Assembly: GCF_936943645.1 (NCBI RefSeq)
Contig: NZ_CAKZJO010000106.1
Coordinates: 1 to 64,000, forward strand
Source of the DNA: an uncultured Bradyrhizobium sp.
GTDB taxonomy: Bacteria > Pseudomonadota > Alphaproteobacteria > Rhizobiales > Xanthobacteraceae
Reading direction: 5' to 3'
DNA length: 64,000 bases
Under the pieces are notes generated by a model. That model was not told the DNA's origin, did no database searches, and saw only the letters and a list, made by a program, of their open reading frames with translations. How positions within the stretch are numbered: position 1 is the first letter of the stretch; every line of letters starts with the position of its first letter. Of the stretch, positions 18,064-26,609 are shown piece after piece. The translations under genes were made by a program, and so were the position numbers.

Positions 18064-19314
18064 ATGACGGATGCGTCCCTGACCCGGACCGAAGTGCCGC
18101 TCAAGCGCCAGCTGAAGCGCGCCGAGCGGGCACGGCAGGTCAAGGCCCTGGCGCTGGTCCTGCCGCTTCTCGTCTTCCTGCTCTTCACTTTCGCCGGACC
18201 GATCGCCGGCATGCTTTGGCGCGCGATCGAAGATCGCGAGGTGCGTCAGGTTCTGCCTCACACCATTGCCGCTCTCGCCAATTGGGACGGCAAGGACCTG
18301 CCGGACGAGAAGGCCTACGCGGCGCTGGCGAGCGACATTCAGGCCGCCCGCGCCGCCGGCACGATCGCGATCGCGGCCAAGCGGCTCAACTACGCACTGA
18401 ATGGTTTTCGCACCATCCTCACCGGCACGTCGCGCAATCTGAAGGCGATGCCGGAACCGGGCGCGGCCAGGGAGACATTGGTCAAGATCAACCCGGCCTG
18501 GCGCGAGCGCGGCACCTGGACGACGATCAAGGATGCCGGCGGCCCGGTGACCGGCTTCTATTTGCTGGCGGCGCTCGACCTGACGCGGAACGCGGACGGG
18601 GCGATCGTCGCGGCGCCGCCGGACCAGGCGATCTACCGCGAGGTTTTCGCCCGCACCTTCCTCATCAGCCTCAGCGTCACTGCACTCTGCCTGATCCTCG
18701 GCTTCCCGGTCGCCTACCTGCTGGCGACGCTGCCGCCTGCCAGATCGAACCTGCTGATGATCTTCGTCCTGCTGCCGTTCTGGACCTCGCTTCTGGTCCG
18801 CACTTGCGCGTGGATCGTGCTGCTGCAGAGCAAGGGCGTCGTGAACGACAGCCTGCACTGGCTCGGCATCATCGACGAGCCATTGCGCCTGATCTACAAC
18901 CGCTTCGGCGTCTGCGTGGCGATGACCCATGTGCTGCTGCCATTCATGATCCTGCCGTTGTACAGCAGCATGAAGGCGATCTCGCCCGCTTACATGCGTG
19001 CTGCCGCTTCACTCGGCGCGCCGCCGGTCACCGCTTTCCTGAGGATCTACCTGCCCCAGACCCTGCCCGGCATCGGCGCGGGAAGCCTGCTCGTCTTCAT
19101 CCTGGCGCTCGGCTACTACATCACACCGGCGCTCGTCGGCGGCGCTGCCGACCAGATGATCAGTTATTTCATCGCGCTCTACACCACCGAAACCGCCAAT
19201 TGGGGTCTCGCCTCCGCGCTCGGCGCCGTGCTGCTGCTGGCCACGATCTTGCTGGCTCTCGTCTACGGCAAGCTGGTGCAAGGCCAGCAGGTGACGGGAG
19301 GCATGAAGAATTGA
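18064..19314 (+). CDS. potB: Polyamine-type ABC transporter permease (PotB class)
   Basis: 416 residues, about 120 more than PotB of E. coli. The extra length lies between the first membrane helix (LALVLPLLVFLLFTFAGPI, about 35-53) and the conserved permease core, as a polar region of about 140 residues (about 55-195) that should face the periplasm. The core has the EAA-type loop (MRAAASLGAPPVTAFLRIYLPQTLPG) that contacts the ATPase. The stop codon overlaps the TTG start of the next gene. An insertion here could contact the binding protein. Confidence 0.88.
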   Translation: MTDASLTRTEVPLKRQLKRAERARQVKALALVLPLLVFLLFTFAGPIAGMLWRAIEDREVRQVLPHTIAALANWDGKDLPDEKAYAALASDIQAARAAGTIAIAAKRLNYALNGFRTILTGTSRNLKAMPEPGAARETLVKINPAWRERGTWTTIKDAGGPVTGFYLLAALDLTRNADGAIVAAPPDQAIYREVFARTFLISLSVTALCLILGFPVAYLLATLPPARSNLLMIFVLLPFWTSLLVRTCAWIVLLQSKGVVNDSLHWLGIIDEPLRLIYNRFGVCVAMTHVLLPFMILPLYSSMKAISPAYMRAAASLGAPPVTAFLRIYLPQTLPGIGAGSLLVFILALGYYITPALVGGAADQMISYFIALYTTETANWGLASALGAVLLLATILLALVYGKLVQGQQVTGGMKN

Positions 19315-20138
19315 GCGACAATTCCACCCTGCGCACGCCCAGCCAGCGCATCGCGTGGACCGCGACCATAGCGGTCTCCGCGCTGGTGTTCGTGTTCCTG
19401 ATCGCGCCGATCCTGGCGATCATGCCGCTGTCCTTCAGTTCCAGCTCGTATCTCACCTATCCGCTGCCCGGCGTCTCCTTGCGCTGGTACGACGACTTCA
19501 TCACCTCGCCACGCTGGATGAATGCGCTGAAGAACAGCGTGATCATCGGCGTCGCCTCGACGGCGCTGTCCATGGTGCTGGGCACGCTGGCCGCACTCGG
19601 GCTGGCGCAATGGAAGAGCCGCTTCAAGCCGCTGGTGCTCGCCTTCGTGCTGTCGCCGGTCGTCGTGCCCGGCGTCATCACCGCAGTCGGCCTCTATTTC
19701 TTCTTCGCGCCGATCGGCCTCACCGGAAGTTATATCGGCCTGATCCTGGCGCACACCGCGCTGGCGACGCCCTTCGTGGTGATCACGGTCGGCGCGACGC
19801 TGCAGAGCTTCGACACCAATCTGGCGCGCGCTGCCGCCTCGCTCGGCGCCTCACCGCTGCAAGCGTTCCGCCGCGTGATCCTGCCGCTGATCCTGCCCGG
19901 CCTCGCATCGGGCGCGCTGTTCGCCTTCGCGACCAGCTTCGACGAGGTGGTGATCGTGCTGTTCATGGCAGGCCCCGAGCAACGCACCCTGCCGCGCGAA
20001 ATGTTCAGCGGCATCCGCGAGAACATCAGCCCGACCATCACCGCAGCAGCCGTGATCCTGACGACGATCTCGGTCATCCTCCTCGCCACCCTGGAAGCCC
20101 TGCGCCGGCGCAACGAGCGGCTGAAGGCCGGCGGCTGA
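19311..20138 (+). CDS. potC: Polyamine-type ABC transporter permease (PotC class)
   Basis: 275 residues starting at the TTG at 19311, which overlaps the previous stop codon (TTGA) and is preceded by GGGAGGC; the in-frame region upstream is only a shadow of potB. Six hydrophobic segments are visible. The EAA loop is LARAAASLGASPLQAFRRVILPL and FDEVVIVLFMAGP is the conserved region after it. With the two preceding genes it completes the importer. Confidence 0.88.
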   Translation: MSDNSTLRTPSQRIAWTATIAVSALVFVFLIAPILAIMPLSFSSSSYLTYPLPGVSLRWYDDFITSPRWMNALKNSVIIGVASTALSMVLGTLAALGLAQWKSRFKPLVLAFVLSPVVVPGVITAVGLYFFFAPIGLTGSYIGLILAHTALATPFVVITVGATLQSFDTNLARAAASLGASPLQAFRRVILPLILPGLASGALFAFATSFDEVVIVLFMAGPEQRTLPREMFSGIRENISPTITAAAVILTTISVILLATLEALRRRNERLKAGG

Positions 20139-20149
20139 GAGGCTGCACC

Positions 20150-20185
20150 CTTATTCCTTCCCCCCTTGTGGGAAAAGGGACAAGG
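20150..20185. repeat. Family E-like short palindrome
   Basis: CCTTATTCCTTCCCCCTTGTGGGAAAAGGGACAAGG is an imperfect inverted repeat just after potC. It may act as a weak terminator; there is no clear T-run. Confidence 0.4.
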
Positions 20186-20309
20186 AACACCGCTCGCCCC
20201 GTCTGATTTTGCATTCGGCTATGGCGCGCACCGCTTAGCTGCCGCGACCGATTGCCGCTACAACTCCTCTCGCAACAACGCCCAAACAACAACACACAGG
20301 GAGAAACAC

Positions 20310-21521
20310 ATGCAAAAACTCATCGCCGCGGTTGCGGCCGGCCTTGCGCTTGCCGCCACCTCCGGCGCCGCGCAGGCGCAGATTTCAGACGAGATCGTCA
20401 AGATCGGCGTGCTCACGGACATGTCGAGCCTCTATGCGGACGCGACCGGCAAGGGCTCGCTCGCCGCGGTCGAGATGGCGGTCGCCGATTACGGCGCCAA
20501 GGTCGCCGGCAAGCCGGTCGCCGTGGTCGCCGCCGACCACCAGAACAAGCCCGACGTCGGCGTCAACATCGCCCGCAACTGGTACGACAACGACAAGGTC
20601 GACGCGATCCTGGACGTGCCGACGTCGTCGGTGGCACTGCCGATCTCGGCGCTGACGCGCGAGAAGAACAAGATCAACATCAATTCGGGCGGCGGCTCAT
20701 CCGACATCACCGGCGTTGCCTGCTCGCCCAATACCGTGCACTGGACCTACGACACCTACGCGCTGTCGAACGTCGCCGGCAAGGCGATGGTCAAGCGCGG
20801 CGAGGACAGCTGGTTCTTCGTCACCGCCGACTACGCCTTCGGCATGGCACTGCAGCGCGACGCCGCCAACGTCGTCAAGGAGAGCGGCGGCAAGGTGCTC
20901 GGCGAGGTCCGACATCCCCTCAACTCGTCGGACTTCTCCTCCTTCCTGCTGCAGGCCCAGGCCTCCAAGGCCAAGGTGGTCGCGCTGGCGAATGCCGGCG
21001 GCGACACCACCAATGCACTGAAGCAGGCGGCCGAGTTCGGCCTGACCCAGGGCGGCCAGAAGATGATCGCGCTGCTCCAGGAGATCACCGACACGCATTC
21101 GCTCGGCATCAAGGCGACACAGGGCCTGATCGTCACCGACGCCTTCTATTGGGACATGAACGACGAGACGCGCGCCTTCTCCAAGCGCTTCAACGAGAAG
21201 GTCGGTCACATGCCGACCATGATCCAGGCCGGCCTCTATTCCGCGACCATGCACTATCTGAAGGCGATCGACGCCATCAAGTCCGACGAGGCCCCGAAAG
21301 TGATGGAGCAGATGCGCAAGACGCCGGTCAACGACTTCTTCGCCAAGGGTGGCAAGATCCGCATCGACGGCCGCATGGTCCACGACATGTATCTGTTCGA
21401 GGTCAAGAAGCCCGAAGAATCCAAGGGCGAGTGGGACCTCTACAAGCTGATCGCCACCGTGCCGGGCGACGAGGCGTTCCGTCCGCTCGACAAGGGCGGC
21501 TGCCCGCTGGTGACGCATTGA
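20310..21521 (+). CDS. LivK-type periplasmic ligand-binding protein of an ABC transporter
   Basis: 403 residues. The signal peptide LIAAVAAGLALAATSGAAQAQ is followed by IVKIGVLTDMSSLYADATGKGS, the start of the Peripla_BP_6 fold that binds branched-chain amino acids, amides or urea. Other family marks are GGGSSDITGVACSPNTVHWT and WFFVTADYAFGMALQRDA. No Liv-type permease or ATPase is adjacent, so it is an orphan receptor or works with components elsewhere. GGGAG precedes the ATG at 20310. It is probably a separate transcription unit from the polyamine genes, 170 bp away. Confidence 0.88.
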   Translation: MQKLIAAVAAGLALAATSGAAQAQISDEIVKIGVLTDMSSLYADATGKGSLAAVEMAVADYGAKVAGKPVAVVAADHQNKPDVGVNIARNWYDNDKVDAILDVPTSSVALPISALTREKNKININSGGGSSDITGVACSPNTVHWTYDTYALSNVAGKAMVKRGEDSWFFVTADYAFGMALQRDAANVVKESGGKVLGEVRHPLNSSDFSSFLLQAQASKAKVVALANAGGDTTNALKQAAEFGLTQGGQKMIALLQEITDTHSLGIKATQGLIVTDAFYWDMNDETRAFSKRFNEKVGHMPTMIQAGLYSATMHYLKAIDAIKSDEAPKVMEQMRKTPVNDFFAKGGKIRIDGRMVHDMYLFEVKKPEESKGEWDLYKLIATVPGDEAFRPLDKGGCPLVTH

Positions 21522-21578
21522 GCGCCTTCCCCTCTCCCCGCTTGCGGGGCGAGGTGAAGACACAACAGACACGACAAT

Positions 21579-21600
21579 GCGCCCGGTGAAAACCGGGCGC
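21579..21600. terminator. Hairpin between convergent genes
   Basis: Perfect nine-base stem GCGCCCGGT / ACCGGGCGC around AAA, between the convergent LivK-type and PRC-barrel genes. No T-run on either side, so termination is plausible but not certain. Confidence 0.45.
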
Positions 21601-21629
21601 ACGTCGTCTGGGCCGTCAGTCGAGCCTGA

Positions 21630-22154
21630 TTACTCCGAGTATTTGAACTCGGGCATGTTCTTCAGCTCGTCCTTGCTGGCATTGAACACGGCGTGGTCGG
21701 GGTACCACTTCGAGGTGGACGACGTCGTGGTCGCGGCCGGCTTGGTGTCGGCGGTGCCGGTCGCGGCGCCGGTCGTGGTCGTCGTCGCGGGCTTGGTGGT
21801 GGTGGTCGAGGCAACCGCCTCGTTGACGAACTTCAGCTTCTCATAGGGCACGGCAACCAGATGCTCGCCCATGCCGAGGAAGCCGCCGACGCCGATCACG
21901 GCGATCTTGATGTCACCGCTCTTGTCCATCAAGAGATCGCTGATCGTGCCGATGTTCTCATTGGCTTCGTTGTAGACCTTCAGGCCGTCCATCTTCGAGG
22001 TACGCCACTGACCGGACGCTGTCGTGGTGGTCGTCGTGGCGGTCGTTGCCGCTGGCGCCGCCTTGTCCATGGTGGCGGTCGGCGATTGTGCGAACGCAAC
22101 GGTGGCAAACAGAGCGGTGCCGGCGAGGCCGGCGGCGATCGATTTCATCAACAT
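21630..22154 (-). CDS. Exported PRC-barrel domain protein
   Basis: 174 residues from the ATG at 22154, which has AAGGAGAGG upstream. A signal peptide ends at AFAQS, followed by a Thr/Ala-rich linker. The PRC-barrel (about residues 50-110) reads LKVYNEANENIGTISDLLMD, then IAVIGVGGFLGMGEHLVAVPYE, as in many small rhizobial envelope proteins. A second long Thr-rich stretch precedes a C-terminal motif YPDHAVFNASKDELKNMP. The role is not known; such proteins are often stress-induced. Confidence 0.85.
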   Translation of the reverse strand: MLMKSIAAGLAGTALFATVAFAQSPTATMDKAAPAATTATTTTTTASGQWRTSKMDGLKVYNEANENIGTISDLLMDKSGDIKIAVIGVGGFLGMGEHLVAVPYEKLKFVNEAVASTTTTKPATTTTTGAATGTADTKPAATTTSSTSKWYPDHAVFNASKDELKNMPEFKYSE

Positions 22155-22378
22155 GTTGTCCTCTCCTTCACGAAAAACTCGTGTGGAGAAAACAGCGCTG
22201 ATCACTCGCAGTTCCTCGCGCGCCGCAATTTCGTCGCGCAATCCGCGAGCGCAAAACGTCGCGCATGTTCCTGCGTCACCCAGTAACATTCGCGACGCAC
22301 GGTTCCCCGCCGACGATCATGCGCCCTGGGTGAAGCATGATCGCGGCGAGGACCCGCGCCGACCCGCGTCGCTCGGGG

Positions 22379-22951
22379 TCAGCTCTTGTAGTCGATCAGC
22401 AGCGCGGAGAAATCGGAGTTGCCGGACGAGCTGCCGTTGGCGCCGTAGGACGCGCTCGAGGATTGCGACTGCTGGAGCGCCTGCAGGAACTGCTGCAGGA
22501 TCTCGGCGGTGGTCTGGTCGCTGGAGCTGCTGCTGGTCGTATCCGTGGAAGACGCCGAATCCGAAGAGCTCTCATCCGGTGGCGGGCCGGGCGGCGGTCC
22601 GCCTGCGCCACCGGGGCCACCCGCCCCGCCCGGACCGCTTGCGAAGGCGGACTGAAACACGCCCTTGAGCGCTTCGGCCTGGTCCGAGGTCAGCGTCCCG
22701 TTCGACACCTCGTTCGAGATCAGGTCGTCGATCTTCGACTGCAGATCATCCTTGGAGGGACGCGTGCCGCTCGACTGGTCGCTCGACCGGCTCTGCTGGA
22801 GCGCCGTGTCGATGTCGGTCAGCGCGGTCGAGAGCGCGGACTGGTCCGAGGACGAGATCGTGCCGGCGGACACTTCCGACTGCAATTCCTGCTGCAACCG
22901 CTGCAGCGGCGACTGGTAATTACCGGCGGAGGCCGCCGAAATCGAGGTCAT
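22379..22951 (-). CDS. Hypothetical protein with two internal EVS-G-[TI]-[LS]-[ST] repeats
   Basis: 190 residues from the ATG at 22951 (GGAG nearby). The N-terminal two thirds are helical with two similar blocks, SEVSAGTISSSDQSALSTAL and NEVSNGTLTSDQAEALKGVF. A Gly/Pro linker and a Ser-rich tail with two Gln-rich helices follow. No signal peptide and no recognised family. It is divergent from the two-component operon beginning at 23132, with 180 bp between, so it could be a target of that system. Confidence 0.65.
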   Translation of the reverse strand: MTSISAASAGNYQSPLQRLQQELQSEVSAGTISSSDQSALSTALTDIDTALQQSRSSDQSSGTRPSKDDLQSKIDDLISNEVSNGTLTSDQAEALKGVFQSAFASGPGGAGGPGGAGGPPPGPPPDESSSDSASSTDTTSSSSSDQTTAEILQQFLQALQQSQSSSASYGANGSSSGNSDFSALLIDYKS

Positions 22952-23131
22952 GATGGCTCCGTGGGTTTTGCGGGGTTTCTTGTGCGCGGCTGCCACGGTA
23001 TGGTTAACGGGCTTAACGAGATCTTGCCGCTCCGCGACGGCGCGATTGCCGCCTGTTGCGGGAAGCCGGACAGAAACAATCCGAAACAAAAATCTTCGCC
23101 ATTTGGCCCGAATCTTGGACAAACAAAGCGC

Positions 23132-23917
23132 ATGGCCATTCCCAATCCCAACATCCTGGTCGTCGAGGACGACCGCGAAACCCGGACGTTAATTGCGAAG
23201 TACCTGCGCAACAACGCCTGCAACGTCACCGCCGTGAGCGACGGGCGCGAGATGTCGCGCGCCATGGCCGATCACCGCGTCGACCTCATCATCCTCGACG
23301 TCATGCTGCCAGGCGAGGACGGCCTCAGCCTGTGCCGCAAGGTGCGTGCCGAGGCGCAGACGCCGATCATCATGCTGACCGCGCGCGGCGAGGACGTCGA
23401 CCGCATCGTTGGCCTCGAGATGGGCGCGGACGACTATCTGTCAAAGCCCTTCAACCCGCGCGAGCTGCTCGCCCGCATCAACGCGGTGCTGCGCCGCCAG
23501 GCCGCGGCTCAGGCGGCGAGCTCGATCGAAGGCGCCTCGGCGCTCACCTTCGAGGGCTGGCACATCGACCTGCGGCTGCGCGAGCTGCGCAATCCCGAAG
23601 GCGCGCGCGTCGCGGTGACCAGCGCCGAGTTCGATCTGCTCCGCACGTTCTGCGAACGGCCCGGCCGGGTGCTGTCGCGCGACAGCCTGCTCGACCTCAC
23701 GCAGGGGCGCAACACCGGATCGTTCGAGCGCTCCATCGACGTGCTGGTCAGCCGCATCCGCCGCAAGATCGAGCCCAATCCGGCCGATCCCACCCTCATC
23801 AAGACGGTGCGCTCGGGCGGCTATCTGTTCACGCCGCGGACGCAGGTCGCGGGCCTTCAAGCGGCAGGCACCCAGGCAGCAGGCACTGAAGCGATTGCGG
23901 CGCCCCTGAGCAATTGA
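23132..23917 (+). CDS. OmpR-family response regulator
   Basis: 261 residues. The receiver domain has the acidic pair in VVEDDRETRT, the phosphoacceptor Asp56 in IILDVMLPGEDG, the Thr in IIMLTARG and the Lys in YLSKPFNPREL. The C-terminal winged helix (about 140-245) ends with RSGGYLFTPR, the usual end of the OmpR fold. The stop codon is 14 bp before the ATG of the cognate kinase. The target genes are unknown. Confidence 0.93.
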   Translation: MAIPNPNILVVEDDRETRTLIAKYLRNNACNVTAVSDGREMSRAMADHRVDLIILDVMLPGEDGLSLCRKVRAEAQTPIIMLTARGEDVDRIVGLEMGADDYLSKPFNPRELLARINAVLRRQAAAQAASSIEGASALTFEGWHIDLRLRELRNPEGARVAVTSAEFDLLRTFCERPGRVLSRDSLLDLTQGRNTGSFERSIDVLVSRIRRKIEPNPADPTLIKTVRSGGYLFTPRTQVAGLQAAGTQAAGTEAIAAPLSN

Positions 23918-23931
23918 AGGGGACGCCGACG

Positions 23932-25254
23932 ATGAAGCCGTTCGCGTTCTTTCACCTCAAGGGGATCGGCGGGCAGATTGCCGCGCTGGTGCTGGCTTCG
24001 ACCGTCGCGCTCCATCTCGTCGTCACCACCGCCTTCCTGATCAGCAGGCCGGACCGCCCCGACGCGCCGCCGGACGGCGCGCATCAATTGACCGATGCCG
24101 CGCTGCTGCTCGGCTCGGCCGAGGCGAGCGAGCGTCCGCGCCTCGTTGCCGACCTCGCCCGCGCCTTCCCCAAGCTCGGCATCGAAATGCTCGCGCCCGG
24201 CACCGCGAGCGTCGCTGAGAGCGACAATCAGCACCTGCGCGCGATGCGCCGCCATCTCGGGCGCGGCTACAAGGCGGTCCAGCTCGCCCCGGCCGGCAGC
24301 GAATCCCGCGTCGGCGTCGAATTGCCCGACGGCACCATGATCGCTGGACATGTCGATGGCGGGCCACGGCCATGGCTCTGGGGTGCGCCCTGGCTGATGG
24401 CGCTGATGACCGCCTTCATCTGCGTCACCGTGCTCGGCCTGTGGGCGGCGCGGGCGCTGGCGGCTCCGCTGTCGTCCTTCGCCAAGGCCGCCGAGAATTT
24501 CAGCCTGGACGGCGGCGCCGAGCCGCTGCCCGAGCGCGGCCCGGAAGAGATCCGCTCGGTGGCGCGCGCGCTCAACCGCATGCATGAGCGGATCGCGCGG
24601 CTGATGTCGGACCGCACGCGGATGCTGGCCGCGATCAGCCACGATCTGCGCACGCCGATCACGCGGCTGCGCCTGCGTGCCGAGTTCATCGAGGACGAGG
24701 GCAACCGCAAGCGCATGCTGATGGATCTCGACCAGATGCGCGCGATGCTGGAAAGCGTGCTGTCGCTGCTGCGCAACGACCGCAAGATCGAGGCGGTGAC
24801 GCTGGTCGACATCGCCAGCACGCTGCAGCTCGTCGCCGACCAGTTCGGCGACATGGGCCATGTCGTGCATTATGACGGGCCGGCCTCCGCCACCGCCGCC
24901 GCGCGGCCCGACGATCTGCACCGCGGCGTCACCAACCTCGTCGAGAACGCGGTGCGCTTCGGCGCCGAGGTGACGATCCGCCTCGACATCTCCGGCACCA
25001 CGCTGGTCATCGACGTCGAGGACGACGGCCCCGGCATTTCGGACGCGCGCAAGCAGGAGATGCTGGAGCCATTCGTGCGCGGCGACGACGCGCGGACCAT
25101 GGACGAGTCCACCGGCTTCGGGCTCGGCCTGTCGATCGCGCGCGCGATCGCGCTCGCCCATGGCGGCGAGCTGTCGCTGCACGACCGCGAGCCGCATGGC
25201 CTCATCGTGCGGATGCAATTGCCGCTGTGGCAGCAGCCGCGACTGGCGGCCTGA
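23932..25254 (+). CDS. EnvZ-like sensor histidine kinase
   Basis: 440 residues from the ATG at 23932 with GAAGGGGA upstream; a TTG at 23914 overlapping the regulator stop codon is an alternative. Two membrane helices (about 13-35 and 150-175) enclose a periplasmic sensor of about 115 residues. A HAMP segment follows, then the H-box AAISHDLRTPITRLR (His237) and a HATPase domain with NLVENAVRFG, DDGPGI and GFGLGLSIA. It should autophosphorylate and pass phosphate to the adjacent regulator. The stimulus is unknown. Confidence 0.93.
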   Translation: MKPFAFFHLKGIGGQIAALVLASTVALHLVVTTAFLISRPDRPDAPPDGAHQLTDAALLLGSAEASERPRLVADLARAFPKLGIEMLAPGTASVAESDNQHLRAMRRHLGRGYKAVQLAPAGSESRVGVELPDGTMIAGHVDGGPRPWLWGAPWLMALMTAFICVTVLGLWAARALAAPLSSFAKAAENFSLDGGAEPLPERGPEEIRSVARALNRMHERIARLMSDRTRMLAAISHDLRTPITRLRLRAEFIEDEGNRKRMLMDLDQMRAMLESVLSLLRNDRKIEAVTLVDIASTLQLVADQFGDMGHVVHYDGPASATAAARPDDLHRGVTNLVENAVRFGAEVTIRLDISGTTLVIDVEDDGPGISDARKQEMLEPFVRGDDARTMDESTGFGLGLSIARAIALAHGGELSLHDREPHGLIVRMQLPLWQQPRLAA

Positions 25255-25277
25255 ACTCCTGACCCAAGAACCGTCGC

Positions 25278-25493
25278 TTACGCCGCGAGCGGCGGATGCT
25301 CGACGGCGACCTCGTCGAAGATGGCGACCGCCTCGAAGCGGTAGTTGCAGGCGTGGCAGGTCCAGAGATAGCTGACGCGTCCCTCGCCCGGCTCGATCCA
25401 GTCGGGTTGCGGGATCGGCGTGCCGCATTGGGCACAGGGGTTCTGCCTGGGGATCTCGCTGAGGACTGCTTTTGTCATGGCACCTTTTGTCAT
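25278..25493 (-). CDS. Small zinc-ribbon-like protein
   Basis: About 71 residues. Two CxxC pairs, CAQC and CHAC, are separated by about 22 residues including a Trp-Ile-Glu-Pro turn, so it looks like a treble-clef or rubredoxin-like zinc ribbon. The start is ambiguous because a 15-base tandem duplication places two ATG codons with the same upstream context at 25493 and 25478. No partner is evident; it may be a stand-alone metal-binding protein. Confidence 0.65.
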   Translation of the reverse strand: MTKGAMTKAVLSEIPRQNPCAQCGTPIPQPDWIEPGEGRVSYLWTCHACNYRFEAVAIFDEVAVEHPPLAA

Positions 25494-25499
25494 GGCACC
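25469..25499. repeat. 15-bp tandem duplication spanning a start codon
   Basis: The unit CTTTTGTCATGGCAC occurs twice without a gap. Read on the minus strand it duplicates the ribosome-binding region and start codon of the zinc-ribbon gene. Confidence 0.85.
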
Positions 25500-25738
25500 T
25501 CTCCCGATTTGCCGCGTCTTCCTACTCGCTTTTGCGCAGCTGCGCGAATAGACAGTCATGCTGCCGCGAGTGGTCCGCCCTGAGGGAACCTGTACGCCAG
25601 CATTGAGTCGTAACAGCGGCTCGGCGCCGCAAAATCGTTAACGGCGGCGTTTGGTCACATCATCGCCGCGTTCGGCAGGCCTATCGGCAGCCGGGCGCAG
25701 GCGGTTCAAGCAGCCATTCAGGGACGTCTGGATATCTC

Positions 25739-26299
25739 ATGAAAATTTTACGCGTTGCCGCGCTGCTCGCGGCCGGACTGACATTGCCGCAGGCCGCGTT
25801 CGCGGGCGAGGCCGAGTATGCGGAGATGGTCGCGATGCATGCCCGCGCCAACGGCGTGCCGGAGGCGCTGGTGCACCGCGTGATCATGCGCGAGAGCCGT
25901 TATCAGCCGCATCTCGTCGGCCGCGGCGGCACCATCGGCCTGATGCAGATCAAGCTCGCGACCGCGCGCGGGGTCGGCTACACCGGCGATGCCGCGGGCT
26001 TACGCGATCCCAACACCAACCTCACCTATGCCGTGAAATACCTCGCCGGCGCCTATCGCGCCGCCAATGGCGATCACGCCCGCGCCGTGCGCTATTTCGC
26101 CGGAGGCTATTACTACGCCGCCAAGCGCCAGCGGCAGGAGGCCGTGCAGGTCGCCACGATGAGCGAGACCATGGGCCAAGGGGCTATGGGTCAACCCTGG
26201 CTCGAGCCGAACGGCAATCCGCAGCCGATGTTCGGCAATGCGCCGCATAAGAAGCTGGCCCAGCGCGTCCGCAATGCGCGGGCGCAGGCCGCTCAGTAA
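25739..26299 (+). CDS. Exported lytic transglycosylase (SLT domain)
   Basis: 186 residues. The signal peptide is MKILRVAALLAAGLTLPQAAFA. The SLT domain begins near residue 40: HRVIMRESRYQPHLVG contains the catalytic Glu, followed by GTIGLMQIKLATARGVGY and YAVKYLAGAYRAANGD. It cleaves peptidoglycan glycan strands with anhydro-muramic acid formation. It is small and lacks peptidoglycan-binding repeats. No secretion-system genes are near. Confidence 0.9.
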   Translation: MKILRVAALLAAGLTLPQAAFAGEAEYAEMVAMHARANGVPEALVHRVIMRESRYQPHLVGRGGTIGLMQIKLATARGVGYTGDAAGLRDPNTNLTYAVKYLAGAYRAANGDHARAVRYFAGGYYYAAKRQRQEAVQVATMSETMGQGAMGQPWLEPNGNPQPMFGNAPHKKLAQRVRNARAQAAQ

Positions 26300-26304
26300 T
26301 TCTC

Positions 26305-26432
26305 GTGTCCCGGACAAGCAGCAGCGCAAAGCGCTGCTGCGCAGAGCCGGGACCCAGAAGCTACGAGCACTGGGCCACATGGGCCCCGGCTCAGCAGCGC
26401 ACCACTACGTGATGCGCTGCGTCCGGGGCACA
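26305..26432. repeat. Family B dispersed palindromic repeat
   Basis: Begins GTGTCCCGGAC and ends GTCCGGGGCAC, with internal complementary blocks (CAGAGCCGGGACCCAG against GGGCCCCGGCTCAG). Similar elements lie at 39580-39737 and 56966-57098. It fills the gap between the transglycosylase gene and the TPP riboswitch. Confidence 0.75.
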
Positions 26433-26483
26433 GGGTTCCCACAACACGCGTTGACCACCCCGCCCCGCTGTCCTACATTAGAC

Positions 26484-26606
26484 CCGTTCCGAGGGGTGCT
26501 CCGAGGAGGAGCTGAGATACCGCTAAACGGGCAATGCCGATTGACCGGCTTGCCAAGACCGCGGTGACCCTTTGAACCTGATCCGGGTCATGCCGGCGAA
26601 GGGACA
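26484..26606 (+). promoter_or_regulatory. TPP riboswitch (THI element)
   Basis: The aptamer core is recognisable: CTGAGATACCGC in the P2/L2 region and CCCTTTGAACCTGATCCGGGTCATGCCGGCGAAGGGA at the 3' end, both near-invariant in TPP riboswitches. The ATG of thiO follows within four bases of the aptamer and the GGGACAGG sequence that ends the aptamer doubles as the ribosome-binding site. Control at the level of translation is therefore likely: TPP binding would hide the site. Confidence 0.95.
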
Positions 26607-26609
26607 GGG

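Noticed and set aside
18216..19310. Extended upstream reading for the second permease
   Set aside because: It only mirrors potB in another frame; the TTG at 19311 with GGGAGGC upstream gives a proper permease start.
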